DNA of 64,000 bases from Paracoccaceae bacterium (GTDB lineage: Bacteria > Pseudomonadota > Alphaproteobacteria > Rhodobacterales > Rhodobacteraceae), in NCBI GenBank assembly GCA_019911965.1, contig JAIOJF010000043.1, positions 23,276 through 87,275 of the forward strand. The letters are read 5' to 3'. Positions 18,709 to 27,783 of the stretch are shown here, in pieces. Both the position numbers and the translations under genes were made by a program. The notes under the pieces were generated by a model. That model was not told the origin of the DNA. It saw nothing but the letters and a program-made list of their open reading frames with translations, and searched no databases. Every line of letters starts with the position of its first letter. Within the stretch, counting starts at the first letter, position 1.

Positions 18709-19055
18709 TCCTGCTCCAGGATCAGGCCGCCCGCAATGTAATTGGTCTGGAAAGCCTCAAAGATCGGCCAGAGTTCAAGCAGGGCATCAAGGCCATCAGG
18801 CGTTACCGGCAGCGGTTTGCCATCGGCATCGCCCACGCCTTCCCAGTCCTTCACAACGATCCGCGCGACGGCCTTGGCGACGATGCGCGCCAGGTCATCA
18901 TTGCTAGCACTCCCTTCGGTCGCGGCTGCTTCGGCAATTGCAGGATCATTGCGCGCGGCCATCATCACGGCGGTCGAAAGCGGTTCAATCAGCAGGCGCA
19001 CGCCATGGCCAAGATCAAGCCAGCAGGGGGCAGTGGACAGATTCAGTCGCAGCAT
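18609..19055 (-). CDS. Tail assembly chaperone N-part (G-like)
   Basis: A 148-residue protein starting MLRLNLSTAPCWLDLGHGV. The start ATG overlaps the tail tube stop as TGATG and is preceded by GAGG. The middle is helical (DLARIVAKAVARIVVKDWEGV; LLELWPIFEAFQTNYIAGG). The last 40 residues after the slippery site are low-complexity (PSPTGNSAGARTIAPPALATA), as expected for a frame read through when no frameshift occurs. Such chaperones coat the tape measure during tail assembly. The position between tail tube and tape measure fits, apart from the inserted vapBC. Confidence 0.75.
   Translation of the reverse strand: MLRLNLSTAPCWLDLGHGVRLLIEPLSTAVMMAARNDPAIAEAAATEGSASNDDLARIVAKAVARIVVKDWEGVGDADGKPLPVTPDGLDALLELWPIFEAFQTNYIAGGLILEQEKNVLAPSPTGNSAGARTIAPPALATALTAQDS
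18702..18708 (-). promoter_or_regulatory. Probable -1 ribosomal frameshift heptamer
   Basis: On the minus strand the frame reads GAA AAA AAC, giving the heptamer A AAA AAC in the correct register for tandem -1 slippage. It joins the chaperone N-part to the -1 frame that encodes the conserved C-part. A GC-rich sequence follows that could form stimulatory structure. Confidence 0.7.
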
Positions 19056-19993
19056 CAGTAGACCTCGATATCGTTGACAAGAGTAAGGGTGCACATCTGA
19101 CCGGCCGTGGCATCAAAGGCGGCTTGCCAGTCAAAACTGGCCTGTACCCCTTGCGGGCCCTGAATCTCAATCCGCGGGCGCGGCAGATAGACGGCATGGG
19201 CGGTGACGGTCAGGCTTTCGCCTGATCCAAGAGTGTAGGCGAATTCAAGTTCAGAGGCCGTGCCATTCAACGCCTGGGTCATCAGCACCTGATCGGCAAA
19301 GCGGATATCCATCTTGCCGGTAAGTGCTGCAATCGAAGGATCGGCGCCATCAATCCGCCCGTCCGAGCGGATGGTCTCGATCCGGTCCAGATTGTTGGCG
19401 TATTGAATGTTGGCGGAGACGATGTTGCCGAGGTTGATGCCATCGCGTTTGATCGAGCCGTTGAAATGCCCGAACCGCCGCAGGCTCCAGCCCGTCGGTG
19501 TTCCGGCGGCTGTGGTGGTGGCAACCGCCTCACCCTGGGCGATCAGCTTGGCGGTGGCGGTCAACAGCCCGGAGCGCTGCATCTGCCAGGAAATCTGGTC
19601 AAGCACGCAGCCGGAATACATCGCATAGCGCGGCACCTCGGGCATCGCGGTTTCGATCGAGAGGCTCGGCAGGGTCCAGTTTCCGGTGGTAAACACATGG
19701 GTATAGGGGCCGGTGCCGGTGGTGACCGGATCGCCGAATGCCGACTTCAACCAGAACCCGAACGCCTCAGCGTCAATTGGCACCACCACATCGCCATCCG
19801 CCGTCACCGCGTCCTTGATAGGGGCCAGCGGGTCGCGGCCATAGCCAAGCAGTTCCGAGCCCAGCAGCGGTTGTTCCGCCCCCAGTGAGGTGCTGGCAAA
19901 CGGCATCTGCCTGTAGCCGCCTACCGGCGGCGTGCCATAAGTCGTCTCGAACGCGGCCGCCATCAGCGACCGCGCGCCTTGGGCGCGTGCCAT
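19055..19993 (-). CDS. Phage tail tube protein
   Basis: A 312-residue beta-rich protein starting MARAQGARSLMAAAFETTYGTPP, with repeated AFGFWLKSAFGDPVT and SWQMQRSGLLTATAKLIAQGE segments. It matches the phage tail tube (TTP) type found in rhodobacteral siphoviruses. AAGGAAACATT precedes the ATG. It is followed by the frameshifted chaperone pair and preceded by a probable tail terminator, the usual order. It would polymerise into the tail tube around the tape measure. Confidence 0.82.
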   Translation of the reverse strand: MARAQGARSLMAAAFETTYGTPPVGGYRQMPFASTSLGAEQPLLGSELLGYGRDPLAPIKDAVTADGDVVVPIDAEAFGFWLKSAFGDPVTTGTGPYTHVFTTGNWTLPSLSIETAMPEVPRYAMYSGCVLDQISWQMQRSGLLTATAKLIAQGEAVATTTAAGTPTGWSLRRFGHFNGSIKRDGINLGNIVSANIQYANNLDRIETIRSDGRIDGADPSIAALTGKMDIRFADQVLMTQALNGTASELEFAYTLGSGESLTVTAHAVYLPRPRIEIQGPQGVQASFDWQAAFDATAGQMCTLTLVNDIEVY

Positions 19994-20036
19994 AATGTTT
20001 CCTTTATTACGGGGAGAGAAATCAGCCGAGTGAGGA

Positions 20037-20468
20037 TCAGCCCAAGGGATCGGCGGTGGAGTAGGTCAGGATGATCGGGACAATGGCCGCTTTCAGCGCC
20101 TCGGCACCCTCCACCGGCAGATCGACCGGTTGCGGGGCTTCGGCCTCGACCCAGTCGCAGAGCCCGCCGAGGGTGCGGTCGGCTGTGAGGACGGTGGCCA
20201 GTTCTGCCAGGAGGACATCGAATGCGACATCGCGGGTAGCGGGCGTTTTGCCTTGGACGATCACCTCGATCTCGGTGCGGTGCTCATAATGATATTGCAG
20301 CGGCGAGAGCGTCACCTCCGGCGTGCCTGGGTCACCGTCCCGCAAGATCAGCAGACCGGCGGGTGGAATACGCTCAGGCAGGATCGTGCCGCGTAGCACG
20401 GTTGCGCCGGGTACAGTTTGCAGCGCCGCAAGCAGGGCTTGCAGGATAGTTTCTCGGGGAGTGGGCAT
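20037..20468 (-). CDS. Tail terminator / tail completion protein
   Basis: A 143-residue protein starting MPTPRETILQALLAALQTV, with the segments PAGLLILRDGDPGTPEVTL and YHYEHRTEIEVIVQG. Proteins of this type occur between the neck gene and the tail tube gene of rhodobacteral phages and are likely tail terminators; they are sometimes labelled acyl-CoA transferase without support. The assignment rests mainly on position, size and mixed alpha/beta pattern. Confidence 0.6.
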   Translation of the reverse strand: MPTPRETILQALLAALQTVPGATVLRGTILPERIPPAGLLILRDGDPGTPEVTLSPLQYHYEHRTEIEVIVQGKTPATRDVAFDVLLAELATVLTADRTLGGLCDWVEAEAPQPVDLPVEGAEALKAAIVPIILTYSTADPLG

Positions 20469-20495
20469 GGATTTTCTAGATAGTTTCGGTTACGA

Positions 20496-20524
20496 TTATT
20501 TCACTTAATTCTGTTATTTCACTT
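20496..20524 (+). promoter_or_regulatory. Two 11-base direct repeats upstream of the second toxin-antitoxin pair
   Basis: The sequence TTATTTCACTT occurs at 20496-20506 and again at 20514-20524, 18 bases apart. The spacing puts both on a similar DNA face, and they lie 50-80 bases before the antitoxin start, so they are a plausible operator for autoregulation. Confidence 0.4.
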
Positions 20525-20576
20525 GTTATCACTCAATTCATGTGCATATAGACGAATAAGAAAAAGGAGAGTTCCA

Positions 20577-21041
20577 ATGGGAAATACCGCTGAAAAACTT
20601 GAACATGACAGCCTTATGGACCGGTTGCCGACCCGCGAGGAAATTGACAGTGCCGCTCATGCGGCCATCGCAATTGCTGTGGCGATGGAACTGGACGGTG
20701 GCCTCAAGGTTTCCGGTGAAAACGGGGATCCGGTCAAGATTGCCCCGGCCGTTGGCGAGCTTATCATCGAACTGCTCGGGCATGTCAGCAACGGTAACAT
20801 GGTGACGCTTGTTCCGGTTGGAACCATGCTGACCACGCAACAGGCGGCAGATATGCTGAACGTGTCGCGTCCCTATCTGACCGGTCTTCTGAAAAAGGGC
20901 GAAATCGCATTTAATGAAGTTGGAAAACACCGGCGCGTGCCGTTGAAAGCCCTGCTGGACTACAAGGAAAACAAGGCGCGACGTCAGGAAAAGGCTCTGC
21001 GCGAGATGTCCCGGCTTGGTCAGGAATATGACCAAGCATGA
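20577..21041 (+). CDS. Excisionase-type HTH antitoxin paired with a PIN toxin
   Basis: A 154-residue protein. The C-terminal half has the MerR/excisionase helix-turn-helix pattern LTTQQAADMLNVSRPYLTGLL followed by VGKHRRVPLKALLDYK. The N-terminal half is not recognised. AAGGAG lies just upstream of ATG 20577, better than an in-frame start at 20523. It overlaps the PIN gene by four bases (ATGA). HTH proteins of this kind are found as antitoxins of larger PIN-domain toxins, so the two form a probable toxin-antitoxin pair. It runs against the tail genes and interrupts the module after the tail terminator. Confidence 0.75.
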   Translation: MGNTAEKLEHDSLMDRLPTREEIDSAAHAAIAIAVAMELDGGLKVSGENGDPVKIAPAVGELIIELLGHVSNGNMVTLVPVGTMLTTQQAADMLNVSRPYLTGLLKKGEIAFNEVGKHRRVPLKALLDYKENKARRQEKALREMSRLGQEYDQA

Positions 21042-21616
21042 GTTTTGTCGCCAATCCGTTTGTCGTCATTCTTGATGCCAATGTCCTCTACCCGTTCAGG
21101 ACGCGCGATGTTCTGTTCAGCTTTGCACAAGCCGGGTTGTTCAGGGCACGCTTCACAGATGAGATCCTTGATGAATGGACTCGCAGCCTCATAGAAAATA
21201 GACCACAGTTTGAAGCCAGCGTTCGCCAGCAAGAGGCCGCTATCCGTGACGTGTTCGATGAATGCCTGGTCACTGGACATGCACCGCTGATCCCAGGCCT
21301 GCTCCTTCCGGACGAGGATGATCGTCATGTGCTTGCAGCTGCCATCAAATGCTCAGCCCAGATTATCGTGACAGAAAACCATAAGGATTTCCCGGCGGAT
21401 AGACTTGAGGAATATGGCGTTGAAACGCTTGGCGCTGACGAATTTCTGGCCAACACCTATGATCTGTTCCCTAAGGATGGTGCGCGCGTGCTGAAAGAGG
21501 TCAGGCTCCGCTACGACAACCCGCCTTTCACCCGGTCAGAATTCCTGATGGACCTGATCAAAAGTGGCCTGCCGAAGCTTGCGGCATTGGCTCGGGTGGA
21601 TATTGAATACCTGTAG
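21038..21616 (+). CDS. PIN-domain toxin (VapC50-like)
   Basis: A 192-residue PIN protein with conserved acids in VVILDANVLYPF, LPDEDDRHVLAAAIKCSAQIIVTENHKDFP and in the intervening helix. It is longer than the small VapC toxin at 17994-18377 and belongs to the group paired with excisionase-type antitoxins. The ATG overlaps the antitoxin stop. Ribonuclease activity is inferred from the domain. Confidence 0.78.
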   Translation: MSFVANPFVVILDANVLYPFRTRDVLFSFAQAGLFRARFTDEILDEWTRSLIENRPQFEASVRQQEAAIRDVFDECLVTGHAPLIPGLLLPDEDDRHVLAAAIKCSAQIIVTENHKDFPADRLEEYGVETLGADEFLANTYDLFPKDGARVLKEVRLRYDNPPFTRSEFLMDLIKSGLPKLAALARVDIEYL

Positions 21617-21848
21617 GTTTGTTCCAACAAACGGCCGTGAAAAGAAGGGCCTGGTATATTGTGTTCTGGAAATATGGAGACATTTTTCTTTTGAAGGCGT
21701 CGGCATCGCGCGAAAGTCAACTAAACGGGGGGACGCGCGATGCCAATCGCGTCTGCTCCACTGAAGCAAATTTAGTATGCGCGTTATAGGAGACCCCGCA
21801 ATCCAAATATAAAGTGGAAACTTACTGTTATCATATTGGAAACAAGCT

Positions 21849-21879
21849 AAAAAAGCCCCGCGCTATTGAGCTGCGGGAC
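21849..21879 (-). terminator. Intrinsic terminator downstream of the decayed tail gene and bluB
   Basis: On the minus strand a CCCGC/GCGGG stem with loop is followed by GCTTTTTT. It lies 350 bases after the bluB stop and would stop leftward transcripts before the antisense toxin-antitoxin pair. Confidence 0.65.
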
Positions 21880-21949
21880 AGTTGCTTGAGGTGAGGTAGC
21901 CCAATTTGCAGGCTGCGTTACAGGTCAAATTACTACAGAAGCCACGCAT

Positions 21950-22150
21950 CGCGAAATGCTTTCTTGATCCCATTCGCCCGGGATCAACAGCGTCAAACTT
22001 CAGCCCTTGCCAGCGACCTCGATTGGAATGGTCAGCCAGAAACCGGTTTTCGTGCAAATGAGCAAGCCGATGTCATGAACGCCGATGATTTCCGGGGCCT
22101 GGGGCCAGATCAATGCCGCCGCTACCGCAACTCCGGGACTTCAGGCGTCT
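21950..22150 (-). pseudogene. Decayed duplicate of the DUF6441/HK97 gp10-like tail gene
   Basis: Translated on the minus strand, this stretch reads AALIWPQAPEIIGVHD, then KTGFWLTIPIEVAGKG, a TGA stop, and LIPGEWDQ. It lines up with AALVWSQAPVIIGAHD, KTGFYLAIPTEAAGKG and LTPGEWEQ in the intact gene at 23954-24586, covering about residues 70-132. The premature stop and missing ends make it non-functional. It is in the same orientation as the intact copy, with the bluB and ABM genes lying between the two. Confidence 0.8.
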
Positions 22151-22224
22151 GAAGTAATCAAAGTTTTTCTGGAGTTGATTTGGTCGTAATCGCGGCGAGA
22201 ACAGGAGAACCTGCGCCGCTGTCC

Positions 22225-23120
<896 letters not shown>

Positions 23121-23335
23121 GCGGATATTGGGTCACGGACGGACGCCAAAGACAAGTCCGAACTTCGTCCGGGGAACAACCTGGTAGCCAAGTGCCCACT
23201 GGCTTAACGCTGCACATCCGGTTAATGCTCGGTCAGGGTGTCTTTGGCCTGTCAGAAGCAAAGCGCTCGATTTTATAGAAAGTCGGTAAATTGGTCTGCC
23301 TCGAAAGTGAGGCCTCTGCCAAAGGGAAACTTCGC

Positions 23336-23914
23336 ATGCATGCACTGTTTTTCGAGGTGCGTCCCCATCCGGGCCATCTCGAACATTATTTCGAACATGT
23401 TGCCCGGTTGCGTCCGGTGCTCGCGCGCCATACCGGTCTCGCGTTTCTGGATCGCTATTCCTCGCTAAGCGAGGCCGATCTCCTGCTGTCGCACCAACTT
23501 TGGGAAAGTGAAGAAGCGATCAACGTCTGGCGCGGCGATGCCACACACCGCAAGTCACAGACGGCTGGTCGGCAAGTGCATTTCGCCGACTATCGTATCC
23601 GCGTGGGTGCGAGGGTTCTGCACTGGCGTGCCGACACGCCGGACGCGCGTGTCCCTTTGGCGGCGGCGTCGGCGTCGGACGCGCAGCATGTGCTGGCGCT
23701 TTACGGCACACAGCCGCTCATAGCGCCAGAATTCGCCGCATTCGAAAGCGTCAACCATAAGGAAAGGTTCATCGCTCTGGCCCCGGCAGATGGATTTGCT
23801 GCGGCCGAAGCGGTGCTGAATATGCAGATTGGCGCGCCAGGGTTGGAAGAAGCCGCAATTTACAGCATCCGCCGGGATTACGGCCAGTTCGATCGGGCGC
23901 AGGCGCCGGAATAA
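23336..23914 (+). CDS. ABM-like (antibiotic biosynthesis monooxygenase fold) dimeric alpha/beta-barrel protein
   Basis: A 192-residue protein whose first 100 residues resemble an ABM domain (FFEVRPHPGHLEHYFEHVARL, FLDRYSSLSEADLLLSHQLWESEEAINVWR, HFADYRIRVG); the C-terminal half looks like a second, degenerate barrel. Such proteins include small monooxygenases and haem-degrading enzymes, but the substrate cannot be told. AAGGG precedes ATG 23336, preferred over a start at 23291. The gene diverges from the riboswitch-bluB unit with about 215 bases between them. It looks like part of the same cargo insertion. Confidence 0.6.
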   Translation: MHALFFEVRPHPGHLEHYFEHVARLRPVLARHTGLAFLDRYSSLSEADLLLSHQLWESEEAINVWRGDATHRKSQTAGRQVHFADYRIRVGARVLHWRADTPDARVPLAAASASDAQHVLALYGTQPLIAPEFAAFESVNHKERFIALAPADGFAAAEAVLNMQIGAPGLEEAAIYSIRRDYGQFDRAQAPE

Positions 23915-23953
23915 CTGCATCAAGAACAACCGGGTTGTTAAACCCTTTGACCA

Positions 23954-24586
23954 TTATCTGTCGTGTCCCTCCACCCAACCCGCAACAATCAACCCCGGCA
24001 CAGACGCCGCAACCCTTTCTGCATCCCGTGCCAGATCAAGCCGCTTGCGCAACTTTACCTGCGGCACCAGCAGGAAGATCGGCACCGTCGCCAAACCTCG
24101 GCCAGTTTTGGACCTTGATGCGGCTGCCTGGCTGCGACTGTTCAGCCGCGCTTCGGCCACCAGCAGGCTGGGCCCGCGACGGCGATAAACAAAGCGCAGG
24201 CGCAGACCGCGCCGCTGCTCCCATTCCCCCGGGGTCAACCGCGCGCCGCCTCTGCCCTTGCCAGCAGCCTCAGTTGGAATGGCGAGATAGAAACCGGTCT
24301 TTGAGCGAATGAGCGGGCCGGTATCATGGGCGCCGATGATCACCGGGGCCTGCGACCAGACCAATGCCGCCGCATTCAGACTGTCACCGGATTTGGGATA
24401 GGTCTGGCTGCGGATCGTGTTGCCAAGACGTCGCCCCAAGCCAGCCCCGGTGATCTGTCCGCGCCAGGCGGTCTTGAGACCGGCTCCGGCCTCGCGCATC
24501 GCTGAGGTGACTGCGCGCTCCCCGGCCTTGATTTCAGCGGCCATCATCGCGACGATATCCGGATCAATGTCGAGTTTGAGCTTCAC
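23954..24586 (-). CDS. DUF6441/HK97 gp10-like tail completion protein
   Basis: A 210-residue protein starting MKLKLDIDPDIVAMMAAEIK. The AGLKTAWRGQI helix and the basic C-terminal half (RRRGPSLLVAEARL) resemble the phage neck proteins of the gp10 group, which join head and tail. It starts with a GTG that overlaps the stop of the head-tail joining gene. A decayed second copy of its middle part lies at 21950-22150, beyond the bluB cargo. Confidence 0.7.
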   Translation of the reverse strand: MKLKLDIDPDIVAMMAAEIKAGERAVTSAMREAGAGLKTAWRGQITGAGLGRRLGNTIRSQTYPKSGDSLNAAALVWSQAPVIIGAHDTGPLIRSKTGFYLAIPTEAAGKGRGGARLTPGEWEQRRGLRLRFVYRRRGPSLLVAEARLNSRSQAAASRSKTGRGLATVPIFLLVPQVKLRKRLDLARDAERVAASVPGLIVAGWVEGHDR

Positions 24587-24894
24587 GCCGGGGCGGCCTC
24601 GATGGTCCAGATCAGCCGGTCGCGATCGCGCACCGGCTCACCCTGTATGAGGAAGGTTTCATCTTCAAGGATGATCTGCTCCTCGGGTCGGGGCCAGGCA
24701 AGCTCAGAGACACGTACATCCATCCGCATTGTGGCCGACAGAATTCGCGCGGCACCAAAGCTCGACACCTCATCAGGTCGGCGCTGGATCACCCGGATCC
24801 GGGTAAAGAGCCCCTCGCTGTCGCGATGCCAGGCCTCGAGGCTGAGGTTCGGATCGGTGAACATCAGATCAATCGCCGCAGAAAACGCCGTCAT
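24583..24894 (-). CDS. Head-tail joining protein
   Basis: A 103-residue protein starting MTAFSAAIDLMFTDPNLSLEA, with VIQRRPDEVSSFGAARI and a C-terminal beta-strand region (ETFLIQGEPVRDRDRLIW). Proteins like this follow the major capsid gene in lambda-headed rhodobacteral phages and act as head-tail connectors. The gene overlaps the next gene at its stop and begins shortly after the capsid gene ends. Confidence 0.65.
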   Translation of the reverse strand: MTAFSAAIDLMFTDPNLSLEAWHRDSEGLFTRIRVIQRRPDEVSSFGAARILSATMRMDVRVSELAWPRPEEQIILEDETFLIQGEPVRDRDRLIWTIEAAPA

Positions 24895-24906
24895 CCTGAG
24901 ACCGCG

Positions 24907-25929
24907 TCAGTTTGAGCTATGCAGCCGAATGGCGAGACGCGGCCGCTTGTTGACCGGCAGGACTGAGGCCTCGGTCATCAGATCAATCCAGCGGCCCTTT
25001 TCATCAAGATGCTGACGGGCATAAAGCGGCAGCCCGACCGTATTGGCGGCCTCCAGCAGATTGGCGGGCCCGCCATAGGTGGTAAAAGTGTCAAATGTGC
25101 CCAGAGGAAAGGCAATACCTTCCCCTGCCGGGATCAGCCGCTCCGAGCTGCCGTTTGATAAGGTGACGCTGCCGTTATATTCCTCAAACAGGATACCGGC
25201 GAAGGGAAAGTTGCGCCGCATGTCGTCGCGCAGCGGCTGACCGCCAGTGGCCGAGTAGAACTTGTAAGCATCCTCTGTCTTGGGATGGGCAATCAGTTTG
25301 TCAAAGAACTCGGAACTGACCAAAGCGCGCGCACTGGTCATGGTTTCCCCGAGCAGGTTGTCCTCAATGCCGCGCAACACGGTGCGCACCTTGCTCTGCA
25401 CATTGGTGCCGGCCGTGCCAAAGACAAAGTCGACCGAGATCTGCTGAAGACCAAACTCGGTGAAGTAGTTGTAAAGCGTGGTGCCAGCGCCATCCTTCAC
25501 AATGCCGCGCAGGGCGTTCATCTCCATATATTCCCGGGTCTGGGCATGCTTGCGCCGCATCAGGGTCAGCTTGCGGTTCATCACCGACACCAGCGGATCG
25601 GCGGCGTCCGAGACCCCGATGGCCGGCATGCCCTGAATATCGGCGGGCAGGATGACATCATCATGCGGGATCCAGGGCAGGGCGAAGGAGCGCATCGAGC
25701 GGCCCTCGCGGGTGCCGACAGTTGCCGGTGCGCCAAGCGGCACTGACGGCAGCAGGCTGAGAATGCCCTCAAACTGCTCAATCACGATGCTGCGCTGTGT
25801 GACGCCTTCAAAGCGAAAGAGGCCGATCTGGCCGAGACGGGTATAAAGATTGGGCAGGATATTGATGGCTTGCGTCATTTCAGCAAGCGAATAGCCGCCC
25901 GCGTCAAACGGGTTGCGAATGAGGGTCAT
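24907..25929 (-). CDS. Major capsid protein (lambda gpE family)
   Basis: A 340-residue protein of the lambda E type, starting MTLIRNPFDAGGYSLAEMTQAI. It has the family pattern of an N-terminal arm (VIEQFEGILSLLPSVP), then WIPHDDVILPADIQG, a helical spine (RKHAQTREYMEMNALRGIVKDG) and a C-terminal strand region ending in LAIRLHSSN. AGGAGG lies upstream of ATG 25929; the frame is open further, but without such a site. It would assemble the icosahedral shell, stabilised by the decoration protein encoded just upstream. Confidence 0.9.
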   Translation of the reverse strand: MTLIRNPFDAGGYSLAEMTQAINILPNLYTRLGQIGLFRFEGVTQRSIVIEQFEGILSLLPSVPLGAPATVGTREGRSMRSFALPWIPHDDVILPADIQGMPAIGVSDAADPLVSVMNRKLTLMRRKHAQTREYMEMNALRGIVKDGAGTTLYNYFTEFGLQQISVDFVFGTAGTNVQSKVRTVLRGIEDNLLGETMTSARALVSSEFFDKLIAHPKTEDAYKFYSATGGQPLRDDMRRNFPFAGILFEEYNGSVTLSNGSSERLIPAGEGIAFPLGTFDTFTTYGGPANLLEAANTVGLPLYARQHLDEKGRWIDLMTEASVLPVNKRPRLAIRLHSSN

Positions 25930-25975
25930 GGAGACCTCCTGGTCATGGAATGTTGAGGGTTGCGGCGCGATCAGA

Positions 25976-26356
25976 TCAGGCGCTGTCGCGCGAGAGGATG
26001 CCGATCGCGGCCAGCTGGCTGAGCTTGGCGGTAATCTTGGTGCTGTCATCGACCGTGGCGTCATAAGCAAGGCCTGCGCGCGAAACGATTGCGGGCCCCC
26101 GGGCGAGCACGATGCCAATGGCGTCTGCCAGTGTCGTGTCAACCGGATAGAGCAAAACGGCGGCAGCGATTTCAGCGCCATCGGTGCCACCATCGCTGGC
26201 AAGGGTGTATTTGCCGTTCACGCTAATGCGCCCGAGGACAGAGCCGACGGGATAGGCCAAGCCGGCCAACAAGGTGATGGTGTCGCGGGTATAGTTCGGG
26301 TTGACCTCGTATTTGAGGACATCGCCCATGCCGGGCGGTTGCGTGAGGACAGTCAT
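25976..26356 (-). CDS. Head decoration protein (gpD-like)
   Basis: A 126-residue beta-rich protein starting MTVLTQPPGMGDVLKYEVNPNYTRD, with PVGSVLGRI and LYPVDTTLADAIGIVLARGPAIV segments. This is the lambda gpD/HDPD pattern. It would bind the outside of the expanded head at threefold sites. It lies between the S49 protease and the major capsid gene, as in lambda-type head modules. Confidence 0.85.
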   Translation of the reverse strand: MTVLTQPPGMGDVLKYEVNPNYTRDTITLLAGLAYPVGSVLGRISVNGKYTLASDGGTDGAEIAAAVLLYPVDTTLADAIGIVLARGPAIVSRAGLAYDATVDDSTKITAKLSQLAAIGILSRDSA

Positions 26357-26403
26357 GGATCAGGCTCCGTGGGTGGGGGTGGGTTTGGAATTTGGCGCGC
26401 CGC

Positions 26404-27783
26404 TCAGCGCGTCGCGTCGGCTGCGGCCTGTTTGGCGGCGGCAACAAGCGGGCTGTCCTTGGCGGCGGCGGCCGCAGGCGCGCTCGCCACGATTGAGGCG
26501 GCATCACTGCGCGCGGCCAGATCCTCGAGCACCTGTGCGCGCAGAGCTCCCGGTTTCAGGCCACGTTTCACCGCGTCGGCGGCATCGATCGCGACCCCCA
26601 GTCGCGCGGCTTGCGCGCAGACCTGTGCGACTTCTGCCGCTTCGGCGCGGATGGCATCGGCATCCGGTGCGGCGGGCGCATCCAGGCCGGATTGGTGCGA
26701 CGGCGCGTCGGCAGCCGGGACGGAGGCCGGCATCTGTGGTGTGACCGTCTGCGGCGCGGCCGTTTCGGTGTCCGTTTCATCGGGCTGTTCGGGGGTTGCG
26801 TTCATGGCGGTTTCCTTTCGGGGTTTGGATAGAGGTGCGGTCGCTGTTCCGCGCAATGTCGGACCCGTGCTGCGCTGAATGGCGTCGGCGAAGGTTCGGA
26901 ATGCGGTGCGGGGATCGGCCACCGCATCGGCCAGACCAGCGGCAACCGCCGCCGCGCCACGCAACACCGCAGCTTCGGTATCGAGTGCTGCGTGCACGTC
27001 CAGCCGGTTGCCGCGCCCGGCGGCGACGGTTTGGGCGAACAATGTCCGCAAACCTTCCAGCTCAACCTGCATCCGTGCTTGCACAGTGTCCGGCAGGGGC
27101 TCAAAGGGATTGGCATCGGTCTTATGCGCCCCCGCATGCACCAGTGTTACGGTGACCCCTTTCTGCTCCAGCATGCCGCTCATTTCGGTGTGCAGGCTCA
27201 CAACGCCAATGCTGCCAACAGCACCGGTGCGCGGCAGGATGATCCGGTCTGCCTGTGATGCCAGAACATAGCCAGCCGATAACGCATGTTCGGCAACAAA
27301 AGCCTGGATGGGCTTCACCTGCCGCGCGGCACGGATACGATCTGCCAGATCAAAGGCCCCGGCGACTTCCCCGCCAAAACTGTCGATCTCCAGCGCAATG
27401 GCGCGAACCTGAGGATCGGCCACTGCCGCATCGATCTGGGCTGCAATCCCTTCATACGAGGTCAGCCCCGAGGACTGGCCGATCCAGGCGCCGCGATGTA
27501 CCAGGGTTCCGGCGATTTCAATCACGACGATGCCGTCGATCAGCGCGTAGGGTTGGCTATCGCTGTCATTTTGGCGACTGACAATATCACCACCGATCAG
27601 CGAGGCGCGGGCAGGCCGAGCCGCATGGGCCACGTCTGCCGCAGTCAGATCAGTGCCTTGAAAGGTGATGTCCTGTCCTGCGATGCGTGGCCCCAGCCCG
27701 GAGAGGAAAGCCAGCGCCTTGGACGGCTCCACCAATAAGGGCGTGTTGAATGCGCGCTGCGCGATACGGGCGTGGTACATCAT
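26404..27783 (-). CDS. S49 (SppA-like) head maturation protease / scaffold fusion
   Basis: A 459-residue protein with an N-terminal S49 protease domain. SFGGEVAGAFDLADRI lies in the oxyanion region, EHALSAGYVLAS carries candidate catalytic Ser169, and AGAHKTDANPFEP carries candidate Lys221. The last 130 residues are Ala/Pro-rich and low-complexity, then helical, which fits a fused or nested scaffold as in lambda gpC/gpNu3. The start overlaps the portal stop. It would cut the portal and scaffold during prohead maturation. Confidence 0.85.
   Translation of the reverse strand: MMYHARIAQRAFNTPLLVEPSKALAFLSGLGPRIAGQDITFQGTDLTAADVAHAARPARASLIGGDIVSRQNDSDSQPYALIDGIVVIEIAGTLVHRGAWIGQSSGLTSYEGIAAQIDAAVADPQVRAIALEIDSFGGEVAGAFDLADRIRAARQVKPIQAFVAEHALSAGYVLASQADRIILPRTGAVGSIGVVSLHTEMSGMLEQKGVTVTLVHAGAHKTDANPFEPLPDTVQARMQVELEGLRTLFAQTVAAGRGNRLDVHAALDTEAAVLRGAAAVAAGLADAVADPRTAFRTFADAIQRSTGPTLRGTATAPLSKPRKETAMNATPEQPDETDTETAAPQTVTPQMPASVPAADAPSHQSGLDAPAAPDADAIRAEAAEVAQVCAQAARLGVAIDAADAVKRGLKPGALRAQVLEDLAARSDAASIVASAPAAAAAKDSPLVAAAKQAAADATR

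Noticed and set aside
20037..20468. Acyl-CoA transferase
   Set aside because: This label is sometimes attached to such phage proteins, but the 143-residue sequence has no transferase motif and its place points to a tail terminator.
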